In this document: positions 45,463 to 53,968 of the stretch, piece by piece
Position numbering within the stretch: position 1 is the stretch's first letter
How the letters are laid out: each line of letters begins with the position of its first letter
DNA from: Aureispira sp964404215
GTDB lineage: Bacteria; Bacteroidota; Bacteroidia; Chitinophagales; Saprospiraceae
Direction: 5' to 3'
Assembly: GCA_964404215.1 (NCBI GenBank)
Contig: CAYOJF010000010.1
Coordinates: 1 to 64,000 of the forward strand
DNA length: 64,000 bases
Made by a program: the position numbers and the translations under genes
Notes under the pieces: model-generated
Seen by the model: only the letters and a program-made list of their open reading frames with translations
Databases searched by the model: none
What the model was told of the DNA's origin: nothing

Positions 45463-46164
45463 ATGAAAATGAAAAAATTTAAAATAGACTATAAAGTAAA
45501 TGACTATACCCCTGATTACCTACCTGAGTATGAGTTTGATAGGGAAAATGATTGTATTTCTAGTGTACACCAAGGTATTAAACATTTAGTATTCAAGGAT
45601 TATGTCTTGAATATTCGGGTAGGCGACTACTGCTACCCCATTGATAAAATCCATCAGCGACATATGGATTTGAAGCTCGAAAAAGTAATGGAATACTTAC
45701 TAGGGATAAGAACAAAGAATGAGGAGATAAAAAACGAAGAAGATGCCGAAGATACTTTTCTAGGGTTAGAAGCTGGAGACAAACTAACCTACTATTCCAT
45801 AGAAGCATTAGGATTTGATAGGTACTATCCCACTTGGTATTTTATCTATCAAGAAAATAGTGACAAAGTCAAAGTTTATGTCAACGAATATGTCTATGAC
45901 ACTCCAAACTATATGAGTCGTGGGAGAAGCTATAATGTCCGTCCTCCTTGGGAAATCATAGAGGGCGAATATAAGCCCCTCGAGTATATGCTCTGTAGCA
46001 AAAAACAGATTGTGACTGAGTTCTATCAGATGTACCTCAAAATGGCTCAAGACCTCCTCAAAGTCTATCCTGAGTACTTTGAAGATGGCGGCGAAGCTGA
46101 CTACAACTATGCCCGATGGAAAGAGCGTATGGCTCAGTACAGAGCTGTTATTCAGGCGATGTAA
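45463..46164 (+). CDS. Putative cognate immunity protein
   Basis: 233 residues, starting 3 bp after the 1122-residue gene, so certainly co-transcribed. No signal peptide or membrane segment; net acidic and Tyr-rich (DYTPDYLPEYEFDRENDC, EALGFDRYYPTWYFIY, YPEYFEDGGEADYNYARWKE). No Imm family recognised. The placement, size and acidic nature fit an immunity protein that neutralises the C-terminal domain of its neighbour. It could instead be a chaperone or adaptor for the effector. Confidence 0.55.
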   Translation: MKMKKFKIDYKVNDYTPDYLPEYEFDRENDCISSVHQGIKHLVFKDYVLNIRVGDYCYPIDKIHQRHMDLKLEKVMEYLLGIRTKNEEIKNEEDAEDTFLGLEAGDKLTYYSIEALGFDRYYPTWYFIYQENSDKVKVYVNEYVYDTPNYMSRGRSYNVRPPWEIIEGEYKPLEYMLCSKKQIVTEFYQMYLKMAQDLLKVYPEYFEDGGEADYNYARWKERMAQYRAVIQAM

Positions 46165-46174
46165 TACTAGAAAT

Positions 46175-46210
46175 AGAGCAATGCTGTCTATCAGTATGGC
46201 TCTGTTTTTT
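46175..46210 (+). terminator. Terminator of the putative toxin-immunity operon
   Basis: AGAGCAATGCTG and CAGTATGGCTCT pair (10 of 12) around a 5-nt loop, followed by GTTTTTTG. It lies just after the immunity stop. Confidence 0.75.
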
Positions 46211-46288
46211 GTTTATTCCATAGCATGTTTCAAATTATCTATTTCAAAAATTGACAATTTAGTCTATCAAATTTATAGTAGTACGTCC

Positions 46289-46317
46289 TTGATTACAAAA
46301 AGTAAAACGTATCTTTG
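46289..46317 (+). promoter_or_regulatory. Candidate Bacteroidetes promoter of rimO
   Basis: TATCTTTG (46310-46317) matches the TAnnTTTG -7 element, with TTGA (46289-46292) as a weak -33 box 17 bp upstream. The rimO ATG follows 29 bp later. Confidence 0.5.
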
Positions 46318-46345
46318 TGCTCCAAAATCATAATACAATAGACTA

Positions 46346-47662
46346 ATGAAGACTAGAAGCCACAAACAAGATAAAGTAAATGTTATTACCTTAGGATGCT
46401 CCAAAAATATGGTGGACTCTGAAGTAATGATGCACCAGCTCCAAGCTAATGATTTTGAGGTGGTACATGATAGCAATGATAATGATGCTAACATTGTTAT
46501 TGTTAATACTTGTGGTTTCATAGATAGAGCGAAAGAAGAATCTGTCAATACTATTCTGCAATATGCAGATGAAAAATCGGCAGGAAATATCGACAAACTC
46601 TATGTTACAGGATGTCTATCGGCTCGTTACAAAGAAAATCTGGAAGAGGAAATCCCTGAGGTAGATGCTTATTTTGGTACCGTAGAGCTACCCGCACTAC
46701 TCGAAAAACTAGAAGCTGACTACAAACACGAATTGGTAGGAGAACGTATTTTGATGACGCCTCCTCACTATGCTTACCTGAAAATTTCGGAAGGCTGTAA
46801 TCGTACTTGCTCTTTCTGTGCCATTCCACTGATGCGTGGAAAACACATTTCTAAATCTATTGAGGACTTAGTAAAAGAAGCCAAAGGTTTAGCTCGTAAT
46901 GGGGTTAAAGAGTTGATGCTCATTGCTCAAGAGTTGACTTATTATGGGCTAGATATTTATAAAGAAAGAAAACTAGCAGAGCTTCTGCGTGCCCTAAGTG
47001 ATGTAGAAGGTATCGAATGGATTCGATTGCACTATGCCTACCCTAGTAAGTTCCCTATGGAAATATTTGAAGTCATGCAGGAGTTACCAAAGGTCTGTAA
47101 CTACATTGACATGCCACTACAACACGCTAGTAATAGTGTTCTTGCTCGTATGCGTAGACAAATTACGATAGCAGAAACTACTAAACTGATAGAAGAAGGG
47201 CGTAAAATTGTCCCTGGTCTAGCTTTCAGAACCACTTTTTTAGTAGGTTTCCCTGGTGAAACAGAAGAAGAATTTGAAGAAATGGTCGATTTCGTTCGTG
47301 AAATGCGTTTTGAACGTTTGGGTGTATTCCAGTATTCTCACGAAGAAAATACGAGAGCATTTGACCTAGAAGATGACATTAGCCCAGAACTAAAAGAAGA
47401 TCGTGCGGCTCGATTAATGGAAGTACAACAATCGATTTCTTGGGAAAAGAACCAAGCAAAAATAGGACAGACAATGAAAGTATTGTTTGATCGCGTAGAA
47501 GGAGAGTTTTTTGTTGGCAGAACAGAATTTGATTCTCCAGAAGTAGACAATGAAGTACTCGTCAGTACTAAAGGTAACTTTGCTCGTATTGGAGACTTCG
47601 CCAATGTATTGATTAAAGATGCGACTGATTTTGATTTGTTTGGAGATATTGTCATAGACTAA
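46346..47662 (+). CDS. rimO: Ribosomal protein S12 methylthiotransferase
   Basis: 438 residues. A radical-SAM methylthiotransferase with an N-terminal UPF0004 domain (VITLGCSKNMVDSE, NTCGFIDRAKEES, TGCLSARY supplying three cluster Cys), the radical-SAM motif CNRTCSFC, and a C-terminal TRAM-like domain (MKVLFDRVEGEFFVGRT). It methylthiolates the conserved Asp of ribosomal protein S12. GCSKN and the PLMRGKHISKS region fit RimO rather than MiaB. Its stop overlaps the convergent lipoprotein gene by 4 bp. Confidence 0.95.
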   Translation: MKTRSHKQDKVNVITLGCSKNMVDSEVMMHQLQANDFEVVHDSNDNDANIVIVNTCGFIDRAKEESVNTILQYADEKSAGNIDKLYVTGCLSARYKENLEEEIPEVDAYFGTVELPALLEKLEADYKHELVGERILMTPPHYAYLKISEGCNRTCSFCAIPLMRGKHISKSIEDLVKEAKGLARNGVKELMLIAQELTYYGLDIYKERKLAELLRALSDVEGIEWIRLHYAYPSKFPMEIFEVMQELPKVCNYIDMPLQHASNSVLARMRRQITIAETTKLIEEGRKIVPGLAFRTTFLVGFPGETEEEFEEMVDFVREMRFERLGVFQYSHEENTRAFDLEDDISPELKEDRAARLMEVQQSISWEKNQAKIGQTMKVLFDRVEGEFFVGRTEFDSPEVDNEVLVSTKGNFARIGDFANVLIKDATDFDLFGDIVID

Positions 47663-48114
47663 TCTTGATGATGCTCCAACCAGTTTGCTTGTGCTTGATC
47701 AAAAAAGTGCATTAACCTTGTGCTATCAGCATCAACATATACCTTAAAGACACTTTGGTCAGAACAATAGACTTGAATATAAGAGGCATAAGTATCCATA
47801 GCTCTTCTATCAATTAATTTTAGAGCGTCTATTTCATCGTATGTAGCGGCTTGGACTTTCTCATCTCTGCCATCCTGCCAATAGTGTACTAATCTTTGAT
47901 TAGTTATCAAATTACCTGCGACTCGGAGTCCTCCAAATCCTGCATTTGTTTCGAATAGTTGAATTTGCTCATCTTTTTCTAGAGGTATAATTGTATTAAT
48001 ATACGCTATATCCTTCATAGTTAAGGTAGCTTCATTTTTACTCCCACAAGAAACTAGAGCGACTACCATTCCTAATAGCAATAATAGATTTTTATTGCAC
48101 AGGCTTTTGTTCAT
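47659..48114 (-). CDS. Small hypothetical lipoprotein
   Basis: The start is placed at MNKSLCNKNLLLLLGMVVALVSCG, giving a lipobox (VSC|G); the open frame runs 13 codons further upstream, into the preceding gene. The mature ~130 residues contain beta-rich sequence with TNQRLVHYWQDGRDEKVQAATYDEI, suggestive of a PH-like fold (the TN.R.......... pattern of membrane-associated small domains), but no function is known. It overlaps the 3' end of the lipoprotein gene at 48092 by ~20 bp and is in the same operon. Confidence 0.75.
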   Translation of the reverse strand: MNKSLCNKNLLLLLGMVVALVSCGSKNEATLTMKDIAYINTIIPLEKDEQIQLFETNAGFGGLRVAGNLITNQRLVHYWQDGRDEKVQAATYDEIDALKLIDRRAMDTYASYIQVYCSDQSVFKVYVDADSTRLMHFFDQAQANWLEHHQD

Positions 48115-49216
48115 AAGTGTCAAACAACCCCATTTCGATTCCATTTTCAGCATATTTTTTCAGTATTTGCCTTCTATTTTTGAGTTCGACTTGATCATTA
48201 TCATTCAAAACAGTATAATTCTTTGCCAAGATGCTGTCTAGCTCTTCGAGCACACTTTCCGCCATCAACCAATAGCGATTGGATAAAGAAATGTCATTGA
48301 CTAAATTTTGTTTGAGTTCGACTATTTCTTCTGAAAAATAACCACTCGTATCTCGCATGATTGTCATCTCTTGCAGTACTTCGCTATGAATTTCACTCCC
48401 CAGTAGGCTACAAGATACCCCTTTATCAATCGGCATTTCCCAGTCATAAAAAGCGTACTCAATACTATCTGTTTGGTAAACTTTCAGAAAAATAGCTATA
48501 AAATCATCGTCTGTTACCGTTGGCGTTTTCCGTGTCCACTCTTGCCATATCCTAAAATCTCGATAGAGTGTATATTTTTGCTGCTCTTCTAGATAATGTA
48601 ATAACAAACCTGGTGTAATTTGATTGAGCCAAAAAAAATCATGTCCTAACTCACCGGAGTGTTGATTCAACTTAATGGCGATACTATCACTTATTGTCTG
48701 AGCCCTTGTTACCAATAATCTAAACCCTGACAAGGTTTGTATTTCGGCTACTTCTCTGTTATAAATTTGTAATTGTTGTGCCAAATTCGCCCCTAACAAA
48801 TTCGCAGCTTTTGGTATCAATACTCTATCCGTCAATACTTCATTATCCTTGGCATCAAAACCAACCGCATTGCCATCTATCCATCCCATCTGGTTATTTC
48901 CAAAAACAACTTTTAACCAAGGTACACTGTTCCTTTCACTCCTCTTTTCTCTCATCAACTGATTCGAAAAAACAACACTATCTCCCCTATAATAGGTCAT
49001 CAGTTCTTTTTTGCCTTCTCCGCATTTATCATAAACAACTGCCTCTGCACTACTAATCCCCATACTGATTGGCATTCCATCTATTCTCTCTAGTACCCAA
49101 TCCGAACGGAGACTATCTGCCTTATTTTCTGTGTTGACTTCTGTCTCATCTTCTGTTCCTGTCTGGCAACCTATACACCCTATTAGGAGCAATAAAACAA
49201 TAATTCTATATGGCAT
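48092..49216 (-). CDS. Hypothetical lipoprotein with SH3b-like segment
   Basis: 374 residues with a lipoprotein signal (IGC|Q at residue ~17) and an acidic linker (GTEDETEVNTENKAD). Residues ~40-105 have an SH3b-like trend (PISMGISSAEAVVYDKC...VPWLKVVFGNNQMGWIDGNAVGF). The helical remainder (~130-370) is unassigned. A tandem pair with the lipoprotein downstream, both probably exported to a membrane face. No catalytic motif seen. Confidence 0.75.
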   Translation of the reverse strand: MPYRIIVLLLLIGCIGCQTGTEDETEVNTENKADSLRSDWVLERIDGMPISMGISSAEAVVYDKCGEGKKELMTYYRGDSVVFSNQLMREKRSERNSVPWLKVVFGNNQMGWIDGNAVGFDAKDNEVLTDRVLIPKAANLLGANLAQQLQIYNREVAEIQTLSGFRLLVTRAQTISDSIAIKLNQHSGELGHDFFWLNQITPGLLLHYLEEQQKYTLYRDFRIWQEWTRKTPTVTDDDFIAIFLKVYQTDSIEYAFYDWEMPIDKGVSCSLLGSEIHSEVLQEMTIMRDTSGYFSEEIVELKQNLVNDISLSNRYWLMAESVLEELDSILAKNYTVLNDNDQVELKNRRQILKKYAENGIEMGLFDTYEQKPVQ

Positions 49217-49357
49217 ATTCTAATTAGATTTGAAGTAGTTGAATTTATCTAAAGTCATCCAAAACGTTGTAGGTAAAGCTCAATAGCAAAAGTATTCCAA
49301 CAGGAAGAATTATTAATTATCACACTATTAATTATTAATTCCCCCCCTCACAACTAG

Positions 49358-50152
49358 CTACCAAGGCTTAAATTTTTCTGCTATGACTTTATAATGTTTT
49401 TTCTCCTTCCTAGGTCTCAAAAAAACAAGTCCAAAATAAAATAGGTCTATAGTCAGTGTCACACGAGGATGTTTTTGAATAGTAGTCCATGCCGCTTGCA
49501 TTTCTTCTGACCAATAAATATCATCCAGTACCAATATCGTTTCGTCATGGCTGTAAGCTAGACATTGCTCAAAATAATCCAATGTCGGTTCTTTTTGGTG
49601 ATTGCCATCTAATAAAGCATAATCCAATCTCCCTAACTGCTGCAATGCCTGAGGTAATGTTTCGGAAAAGTCACCAATTTTCAAATCAATGTTGGTTCCT
49701 TTAAAGGTATTAAAATGCTTTTGAGCTAAAGCCCCAATATTGGGACACCCCTCTAAAGTTACCAATGGAGCTTTACGCAACGGCAAATACTGGTACAAGG
49801 TATTGATTCCTAACGAAGTTCCTATTTCTAGTCTATTTTGAGGACTAGCCCAGTTAATCAACTGAAACAAAAACTGACATTGCCACTTAGGCGATACAGC
49901 ATTTTTGGTAATACTTCCAATCGTCCTTTCATTTCCACTGCCCTTTCTAGAACCAGCCCCTAGATCTGTTACTTGAATACTATCTTTTCGCTGCAATAGT
50001 AAGTATCTCAAATGCTCTAGAGGTCCAAAATCTATATACTCCTTCCCTGTTAGTAACGTCTCTCTTAGTAGCTCTGCCACAAAAGGGTCCTCTATCTTAT
50101 TCGCTGGTTTTGCCGCTCTATAATAATTCCAAAAATACTTTACGCTACTCAA
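49358..50152 (-). CDS. Class I SAM-dependent methyltransferase
   Basis: 264 residues from a TTG start (no ATG is available: an in-frame stop lies ~10 codons upstream). The SAM-binding region reads LEIGTSLGINTLYQYLP, then LVTLEGCPNIGALAQKHF and a DYALLDGNHQKEPTLDYFEQCL loop with a His, as in small-molecule or O-methyltransferases of the class I fold. The substrate is unknown. The gene overlaps the end of the TonB receptor gene by 8 bp, so translation may be coupled. Confidence 0.85.
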   Translation of the reverse strand: MSSVKYFWNYYRAAKPANKIEDPFVAELLRETLLTGKEYIDFGPLEHLRYLLLQRKDSIQVTDLGAGSRKGSGNERTIGSITKNAVSPKWQCQFLFQLINWASPQNRLEIGTSLGINTLYQYLPLRKAPLVTLEGCPNIGALAQKHFNTFKGTNIDLKIGDFSETLPQALQQLGRLDYALLDGNHQKEPTLDYFEQCLAYSHDETILVLDDIYWSEEMQAAWTTIQKHPRVTLTIDLFYFGLVFLRPRKEKKHYKVIAEKFKPW

Positions 50153-52610
50153 TGGTTTTCTTTTTCGTTGTTGTAATAACTAGTGTTATCTGNNNNNNNN
50201 NNNNNNNNNNNNNNNNNNNNNNNNNNNNNNNNNNNNNNNNNNNNNNNNNNNNNNNNNNNNNNNNNNNNNNNNNNNNNNNNNNNNNNNNNNNNAAATTATT
50301 GACCAATAAAGAGACTTTTGCAAACTTAGTCAACTGATACGCTACCCTTGCATTCATTATCAACGAACCATTTGGATTTTCTCTTCGGAAATCTAAAATC
50401 TTTGTCTCTGCATTTTGGTTAAATGTTCCTAAATCACCTCGTTCCAAAAATTTGTCAATTGCTTCCATCTGAGATAAATACAAGAAGGTAAATCCAAGTG
50501 AAAATCCTTTGAAAGTACCTTGGGCATCTAGTTTGATCGTGTGTCTATTTCTATATTTCAAAATATTTTCCTCTGAAGTGGATAAACTAACGATTTCTGC
50601 TCTAGTAGCACTATCTCCAAAGTTTTTATACTGTGGGTTCAATAGTGTATATCCCGCAATCAAATCAATGGACACCATTCCAATATTTCCTTGTCCCATG
50701 ATCCCCAGATCAAATCCATTGATGATCGTGCTGCCAATATTTTGCACTTGAAAAGCAATACCAAAGTATCCAGGGGCCGCTTGAAACTCCATCATATCAT
50801 CATATTCAGACCAAAAAGCCGCTAAATCAATAAACCCTTTCCATTTCCCTAACCTAAATCCTTGTTTGACTCCGAACTCAGCCGACCAGCCTGTCTCAGA
50901 ACGCAAATCTGGATTAGGAATCACGGCTATACCACCAGCTGAAGTCGAAATAAACTTTTCAAGTACAGTTGGAAAACGGTACCCTTGTCCAAAAGAACCT
51001 CTCAAGAATGTTCCTTCTGTCAACTCGTAGTTCAGTCCTGCTCTAAACACAGGGCGTCCTTCTGTTATATTGTTCAGAGCCAGTTCTTTGCTATCAAACA
51101 ATACGCCATCAAAAAATACTTGATAAGCTAATGAATCTGGATATTGTGTAGAATTCAGTTCATATCTGAACCCAAGAGATATATTCAATTTTTTGAAAAA
51201 TTTCTGATCCAACTGTAGATATACCCCCATATTGTTGTGAGCATATTTATCTCCGGAATAAACATCAGAATCTGAAGTAATATGACTCCCCACAATTCCT
51301 GCTGCCAATTCCAGCCCCATCAATTGTTCAAACTTACGTTGAAACTGATACTCTCCATAAACCATATTAGAGCTATTGCTCTGATTTCCTTCATTGTTAT
51401 TATCAATATAAAAATAACGCAACTGTACTCGATGCCTTCCATCATGATTGTCATACAAGGTCATAGAAGGATCTATGCTCAATCTCAAGTTTTGTCCCCT
51501 AGGAGCTGGATCAAAATCAGATTCATACAATCCTAAATTAGGATTAATTCGGGCATGAAATAAGTAGGTACTCTGAGCACCTAGATTCAAATTCGTATTT
51601 AGTCCAAAGATAAGTTTTTCGCTATGACGATAACGGAAGTTACCTGTCAATCGAGCACGATTATGATAAGCAGGCATCGAATCTATGGTACCATCAGGTA
51701 GCTCTTTGTAGCCTCTCATAAAAGAGCGATTATACGTCAAGTTAGAACCTAATACAATATCAAATTTGCCTGCTTTGCGACGGTGTGCGAACTGCAATCC
51801 TGTAGAAAAAGGCATATTTTTTCCTGTCCACCATTTATTTGCACTGTTTTTAGGATCACCGTATACAGTTCCAAAAAGACTTACCTTCGTTAGAGGCTCT
51901 TTAAGTGGGTAAGCTGTTCGAATATTGATGACACCATTCAGTGCCGCCGAACCATACAGAGCAGAAGCTGCCCCTTTTAGGACTTCCATTTGAGCGATGT
52001 TCTCTGTAGGCAAATCCGCCCAGTTGGGCAAACCTGCGTCTGCCTGCAAAGCAGGCATATCATCCATCAACACTAAAACACGACTACCGGTCCCCTGAGC
52101 AAATCCAGCTCCACCTCTAATCGTTACCTGGTCACCCATTGTATTGACTCCAGGTACTTTGTCCAATACCTCATTGACTGCCTGTGCATTGGTGTTCTCG
52201 ATCAAGCTCGGCTGAATCACCTCAATAGATACCGTTGCCTCCCCTAATGATTTCTCAAACTTAGAACTAGACACGGTTGCCGTACCTAGCATTGTTGCTT
52301 CTTCTTTAAGATCAACATTTAGCACCTTGGTTTCTCCTGCCACTACCATCACTTTCTTTTTGGTAGACAAATAACCCAGATACCTAAATTCCAATACCTG
52401 CTCTCCTTCAGGCAAGTCAATCGTATATTTGCCATCTATATAATCTGTATTCGTCATTTGATCCCCTACGATTACATTGACTCCCAGCAAGTTTTCTCTA
52501 GTAATAGAATCACTAACGACTCCTGTCACTGTTCCTGTTGCTTGACTCAGTACCGTTGTTCCCATGAAAAGAGAGCACAAGAGTACTAAAACTACTATTG
52601 ATTTGTACAT
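50145..52610 (-). CDS. TonB-dependent outer-membrane receptor (interrupted by a 100-N gap)
   Basis: About 820 residues: signal peptide (1-21), a carboxypeptidase-like regulatory domain (~25-100: GTVTGVVSDSITRENLLGVNVIV), a plug (EVLDKVPGVNTMGDQVTIRGG, VLKGAASALYGSAALNGVINI), and a beta-barrel. It takes up an unidentified ligand (siderophore, metal, cobalamin or small glycan) using TonB energy. There is no SusD-type gene beside it. The run of N at 50193-50292 removes the last barrel strands; the reported C terminus after the gap (QITLVITTTKKKTIE) does not end in the expected aromatic residue, so the frame across the gap is uncertain. Confidence 0.93.
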   Translation of the reverse strand: MYKSIVVLVLLCSLFMGTTVLSQATGTVTGVVSDSITRENLLGVNVIVGDQMTNTDYIDGKYTIDLPEGEQVLEFRYLGYLSTKKKVMVVAGETKVLNVDLKEEATMLGTATVSSSKFEKSLGEATVSIEVIQPSLIENTNAQAVNEVLDKVPGVNTMGDQVTIRGGAGFAQGTGSRVLVLMDDMPALQADAGLPNWADLPTENIAQMEVLKGAASALYGSAALNGVINIRTAYPLKEPLTKVSLFGTVYGDPKNSANKWWTGKNMPFSTGLQFAHRRKAGKFDIVLGSNLTYNRSFMRGYKELPDGTIDSMPAYHNRARLTGNFRYRHSEKLIFGLNTNLNLGAQSTYLFHARINPNLGLYESDFDPAPRGQNLRLSIDPSMTLYDNHDGRHRVQLRYFYIDNNNEGNQSNSSNMVYGEYQFQRKFEQLMGLELAAGIVGSHITSDSDVYSGDKYAHNNMGVYLQLDQKFFKKLNISLGFRYELNSTQYPDSLAYQVFFDGVLFDSKELALNNITEGRPVFRAGLNYELTEGTFLRGSFGQGYRFPTVLEKFISTSAGGIAVIPNPDLRSETGWSAEFGVKQGFRLGKWKGFIDLAAFWSEYDDMMEFQAAPGYFGIAFQVQNIGSTIINGFDLGIMGQGNIGMVSIDLIAGYTLLNPQYKNFGDSATRAEIVSLSTSEENILKYRNRHTIKLDAQGTFKGFSLGFTFLYLSQMEAIDKFLERGDLGTFNQNAETKILDFRRENPNGSLIMNARVAYQLTKFAKVSLLVNNXXXXXXXXXXXXXXXXXXXXXXXXXXXXXXXXXXQITLVITTTKKKTIE
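50193..50292. other. Assembly gap of 100 N
   Basis: Unknown sequence of conventional length inside the 3' end of the TonB receptor gene. The true size is not known. Confidence 0.99.
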
Positions 52611-52660
52611 TTTATTTTCTTTTAATCTGGTCTCTCTTCTTACTTTTTGAAAGACACTTT

Positions 52661-52886
52661 AGAGCATGTCTAAATTTATCTTAATTCGTATGAACGAGTG
52701 AATCCTTTAGGATAAATGTATAGCATACATTTAACGAAGTGAACCACTCGTGGGTTGAAATCTCTTTTTCCACTACTTATTACCTATTTTTTAATCAATA
52801 GCTAAGGCTATTAACGAAAAAATGAGGCTCAATTAGCAAAAAAATAGTACTCACGTTATCAAAAAACATAATTTTAGACATGCTCT
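52661..52886. repeat. Mosaic intergenic repeat, copy B
   Basis: 226 bp. The ends AGAGCATGTCTAAAT (52661) and, complementary, ATTTTAGACATGCTCT (to 52886) form a near-perfect inverted repeat. The interior has the hairpin AAATGTAT AGC ATACATTT (52716-52734) within a module shared with copy C, and ATAGCTAAGGCTAT (52799-52812), shared with copy A. It sits in the 524-bp gap between the TonB receptor and the gene at 53135. The remaining ~245 bp (52887-53134) is AT-rich and should hold the promoter of that gene; no clear boxes seen. Confidence 0.8.
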
Positions 52887-53134
52887 TAAAATTTGTGAGA
52901 CTACAAATTTAGTCATTTTAGAGTCATATCAATCACGGAATAGTATTTTTTTACCTTATCTACACTGACCCTAGTAATGTAACTTATTAATTGTCAACAT
53001 AATACAAAGACCCAAAAAGCTAGCTATTTGATTATCTGTTAGAAATGTCGTATTTTTAGAATAACAAAGAATAAAATACTCCTTGAGTAAGAACAGACCC
53101 TAAACTAAATAACCTTCCTAGTTGTTATTTCTAT

Positions 53135-53932
53135 ATGAAAAAAAAGACCTATCCTTTATATTTATTGATTCTAGTGCTTTTAGTATCGAGTACTTCCATT
53201 TGGGCTCAACCCAAAAAGAAAAAATCAAGCTCTTCTAGCAAAGACCAAGGCCCGATACCCTATCGTAATGAACTTTATATTGGCGGTGGTATTCATACAC
53301 GAGGTTGGAACATACATCTCAATTATGGTTTTATCAAAAGCTATAACAGAACCATGTCCTTCTTTGCAGAATTTGGCGAAATCACACACTCTAAAGAACG
53401 CCTCCAACGCTATGATTTATCTGCGATTATAGGAGGAGATTCTAAACCGTTTATTTATGGAAAACGAAATCGCCTCTTTGTCAATCGACTAGGATATACC
53501 GAAAAGCGGTACCTATCTAGCAAGGAAAATAGTAATGCCGTTTCATTGGCTTGGACCTATGGAGGAGGAATCTCTTTAGGAATTGTAAAACCCTATTATC
53601 TAAATCTGATTTATCGAAATTCTCGAAATATTCCTACAATTAGGGCAGAAAAATATTCTCCTGACAACTGGAACCGTTTCTTGGATCCAGAACAGGTCAA
53701 TGGACCAGCAGGAGGTAGCTATGGCTGGGACGAAGCACTATTAGAACCTGGTTTTTTTGCCAAAACTGCTCTACTAATTGACTGGGGAGCATTTGACGAA
53801 ATTGTCAAAAGTGCTGAAATCGGCATTACTATGGATACTTATTTTAATAGAATTCCTCTGCTAGTTTCTGAAGAAAGTACGCCAATATTTATAAATTTGT
53901 ATCTTCATGTACATCTTGGGAAACGATGGTAA
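53135..53932 (+). CDS. Outer-membrane beta-barrel-like protein
   Basis: 265 residues with a signal peptide (1-24, ending SIWAQ) followed by a Lys/Ser-rich stretch (KKKKSSSSSKD). The rest alternates strands rich in Tyr/Phe (ELYIGGGIHTRGWNIHLNYGF) and ends INLYLHVHLGKRW, whose terminal aromatic residue fits an outer-membrane barrel. No specific family. It precedes lipA by 36 bp and is likely co-transcribed with it, an arrangement I believe occurs in related genomes (from memory). Confidence 0.72.
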   Translation: MKKKTYPLYLLILVLLVSSTSIWAQPKKKKSSSSSKDQGPIPYRNELYIGGGIHTRGWNIHLNYGFIKSYNRTMSFFAEFGEITHSKERLQRYDLSAIIGGDSKPFIYGKRNRLFVNRLGYTEKRYLSSKENSNAVSLAWTYGGGISLGIVKPYYLNLIYRNSRNIPTIRAEKYSPDNWNRFLDPEQVNGPAGGSYGWDEALLEPGFFAKTALLIDWGAFDEIVKSAEIGITMDTYFNRIPLLVSEESTPIFINLYLHVHLGKRW

Positions 53933-53968
53933 ATCGTTTCGCCATTTGTCTATCTTAAAATATAACAC

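Noticed and set aside
49309..49340. AATTATTAATT repeated twice near 49310-49340
   Set aside because: Low-complexity AT DNA between genes; no regular array and no CRISPR-like spacing.
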